Below are positions 61,000 through 64,000 of a stretch of 64,000 nucleotides of DNA, in pieces; the first letter of the stretch is position 1, and each line of letters begins with the position of its first letter. The notes under the pieces are model-generated. The model saw nothing but the letters and a program-made list of their open reading frames with translations. It did not search any database and was not told the DNA's origin. The DNA lies in assembly GCF_022271435.1 (NCBI RefSeq), contig NZ_JAFIQY010000006.1:124001-188000 (forward strand). The letters are read 5' to 3'. The DNA is from Streptomyces monomycini. GTDB lineage: Bacteria > Actinomycetota > Actinomycetes > Streptomycetales > Streptomycetaceae. The position numbers were made by a program, and so were the translations under genes.

Positions 61000-61740
61000 T
61001 CACTCGTCCTCGGCGAGGGTCAGCTCCACGCCGCCCACGAACCCGGCCGAGATGTTGTAGATGAAGGCTCCGAGCGTGGCCAGGGCGGTGGCGAGCACGA
61101 CGTCGATCACCGCGATGACCGACGTGAAGAGCAGTACCCGCGGCAGCGACAGGAACGACTGGAGGTCGAAACCGCCGCCGTCGCCCGAGCCCGTCGCCTC
61201 GCTGATCGTGCCGCCGACGGTGGTGAAGACGCCCATCGCGTCCATCACCATCCACAGCACCGAGACCGCCACGATGGTGCAGATGCCCAGCGCGATGGAG
61301 AGCAGGAAGCTGACCTTCATCACCGACCACGGGTCGGTCCGGGCGACCCGCAGCCGGGCCTTGCGCGTACGCGGCGTCGTACGGGCGCCCGTACGCGGCC
61401 GGCGCACCCCCTGCTGCGCCCCCGCGCCCTGTCCCGCACCCGATCGGTACGCCTGAGGCGGCTGGTACGGCTGCTGGCCGCCCTGGGTGCCCCCGCCCTG
61501 CGCCCCGGGCCCCGGGCCCTGCCCCTGGGCCGGGGGCTGCGGCTGCGCGGCGGAATGCGGCTGCTGCGGTTGCGGCTGACGCCGGTCGGTCACGGTTCCC
61601 CCCTGGTAGGAGCCCTCGGACGCGGGGTCGCCGGACGCGGCGGAGCCACGGGCGCCGTCCTCCGTCACGGTCGCGGGTCCCGAACGGGAGCTCTTCCTGT
61701 CTCCCGGTCCACCCGCCGCAGCGCCCGTGGCTCCACTCAC
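61000..61740 (-). CDS. DUF3566 membrane protein
   Basis: The 246-residue protein has a disordered Gln/Gly/Pro N-terminus (~120 residues), then the DUF3566 core: KVSFLLSIALGICTIVAVSV, a Gly-rich extracytoplasmic loop, and LFTSVIAVIDVVLATALATL, two membrane helices. DUF3566 genes are found directly after gyrA in actinobacteria; function is unknown. GTG 61740 is 15 bp after the gyrA stop, so they share a transcript. Confidence 0.93.
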   Translation of the reverse strand: MSGATGAAAGGPGDRKSSRSGPATVTEDGARGSAASGDPASEGSYQGGTVTDRRQPQPQQPHSAAQPQPPAQGQGPGPGAQGGGTQGGQQPYQPPQAYRSGAGQGAGAQQGVRRPRTGARTTPRTRKARLRVARTDPWSVMKVSFLLSIALGICTIVAVSVLWMVMDAMGVFTTVGGTISEATGSGDGGGFDLQSFLSLPRVLLFTSVIAVIDVVLATALATLGAFIYNISAGFVGGVELTLAEDE

Positions 61741-61755
61741 GACCTACTCCTCGCG

Positions 61756-64000
<2,245 letters not shown>

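Overview
The window is about 72% G+C, with strong third-position GC, actinobacterial Shine-Dalgarno sequences and many stop/start overlaps between adjacent genes. Its gene set (fhaA-fhaB-pp2C-ftsW/rodA-pbpA-pknB, crgA, class E sortases, gyrA with a DUF3566 partner, tRNA-Ile and tRNA-Ala, the bacterial proteasome activator, a bkd operon with an Lrp regulator, and a phenylacetate operon) is typical of the origin-proximal core of a Streptomyces chromosome. A perfect ParB site (parS) at 49692-49705 and several DnaA-box sequences support an oriC-near position. I saw no insertion sequence, prophage, integrase or CRISPR array.

Layout. 1-4.3 kb: the end of a PASTA kinase, the proteasome activator bpa, a G-rich repeat array, a Pro/Ser-rich surface protein and a quinone oxidoreductase. 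4.3-9.1 kb: an overlapping operon of a MobA-like protein, a MoeA-like protein and a K+ channel. 9.2-14.5 kb: bkd genes for the branched-chain 2-oxoacid dehydrogenase, a divergent Lrp regulator and a TetR regulator. 14.5-26.1 kb: phenylacetate catabolism (paaH, paaN, paaABCDE), interrupted by an rRNA methyltransferase and a DUF5819/HTTM membrane pair, then an acyl-CoA dehydrogenase. 26.1-38.6 kb: accessory and regulatory genes (rhodanese, J-like protein, DUF2252, YhgE-like exporter with MarR, HxlR with azoreductase, a two-component system, MFS with LysR). 38.7-47.9 kb: tRNA-Leu and the FHA/phosphatase/cell-wall/PknB operon. 48-53.3 kb: three class E sortases, a PabA-type amidotransferase, a 58-residue membrane protein, DUF881 and crgA. 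53.3-64 kb: a DnaA-box cluster, rhomboid protease, cyclophilin, DUF5324, tRNA-Ala, an HTH protein, a second kinase, a secreted protein, DLW-39, tRNA-Ile, DUF3566 and gyrA (cut by the window end).

How parts fit together. The paa genes encode the ring-1,2-phenylacetyl-CoA epoxidase and downstream steps, and the bkd genes feed branched acyl-CoA into fatty-acid and polyketide synthesis. A TetR gene directly downstream of paaH, plus one conserved palindrome (ACCGAT-YG-TTCGGT core) at three divergent or operon promoters (bkd/lrp, paaH/paaN, paaA), suggests that one acyl-CoA-responsive repressor links the two pathways. Each of the three promoters also carries a DnaA-box-like TTRTCCACA 35-47 bp from the palindrome (centre to centre). 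The second half is a signalling and cell-envelope block: PknB, its phosphatase and FHA partners next to the elongation/division machinery and the sortases.

Oddities worth attention: a parS inside a sortase reading frame; a one-base frameshift in the HTTM gene; long low-complexity inserts inside the catalytic domains of the MoeA and DUF2252 proteins; TTA (bldA-type) codons in three genes; and several well-placed operator palindromes for local regulators.
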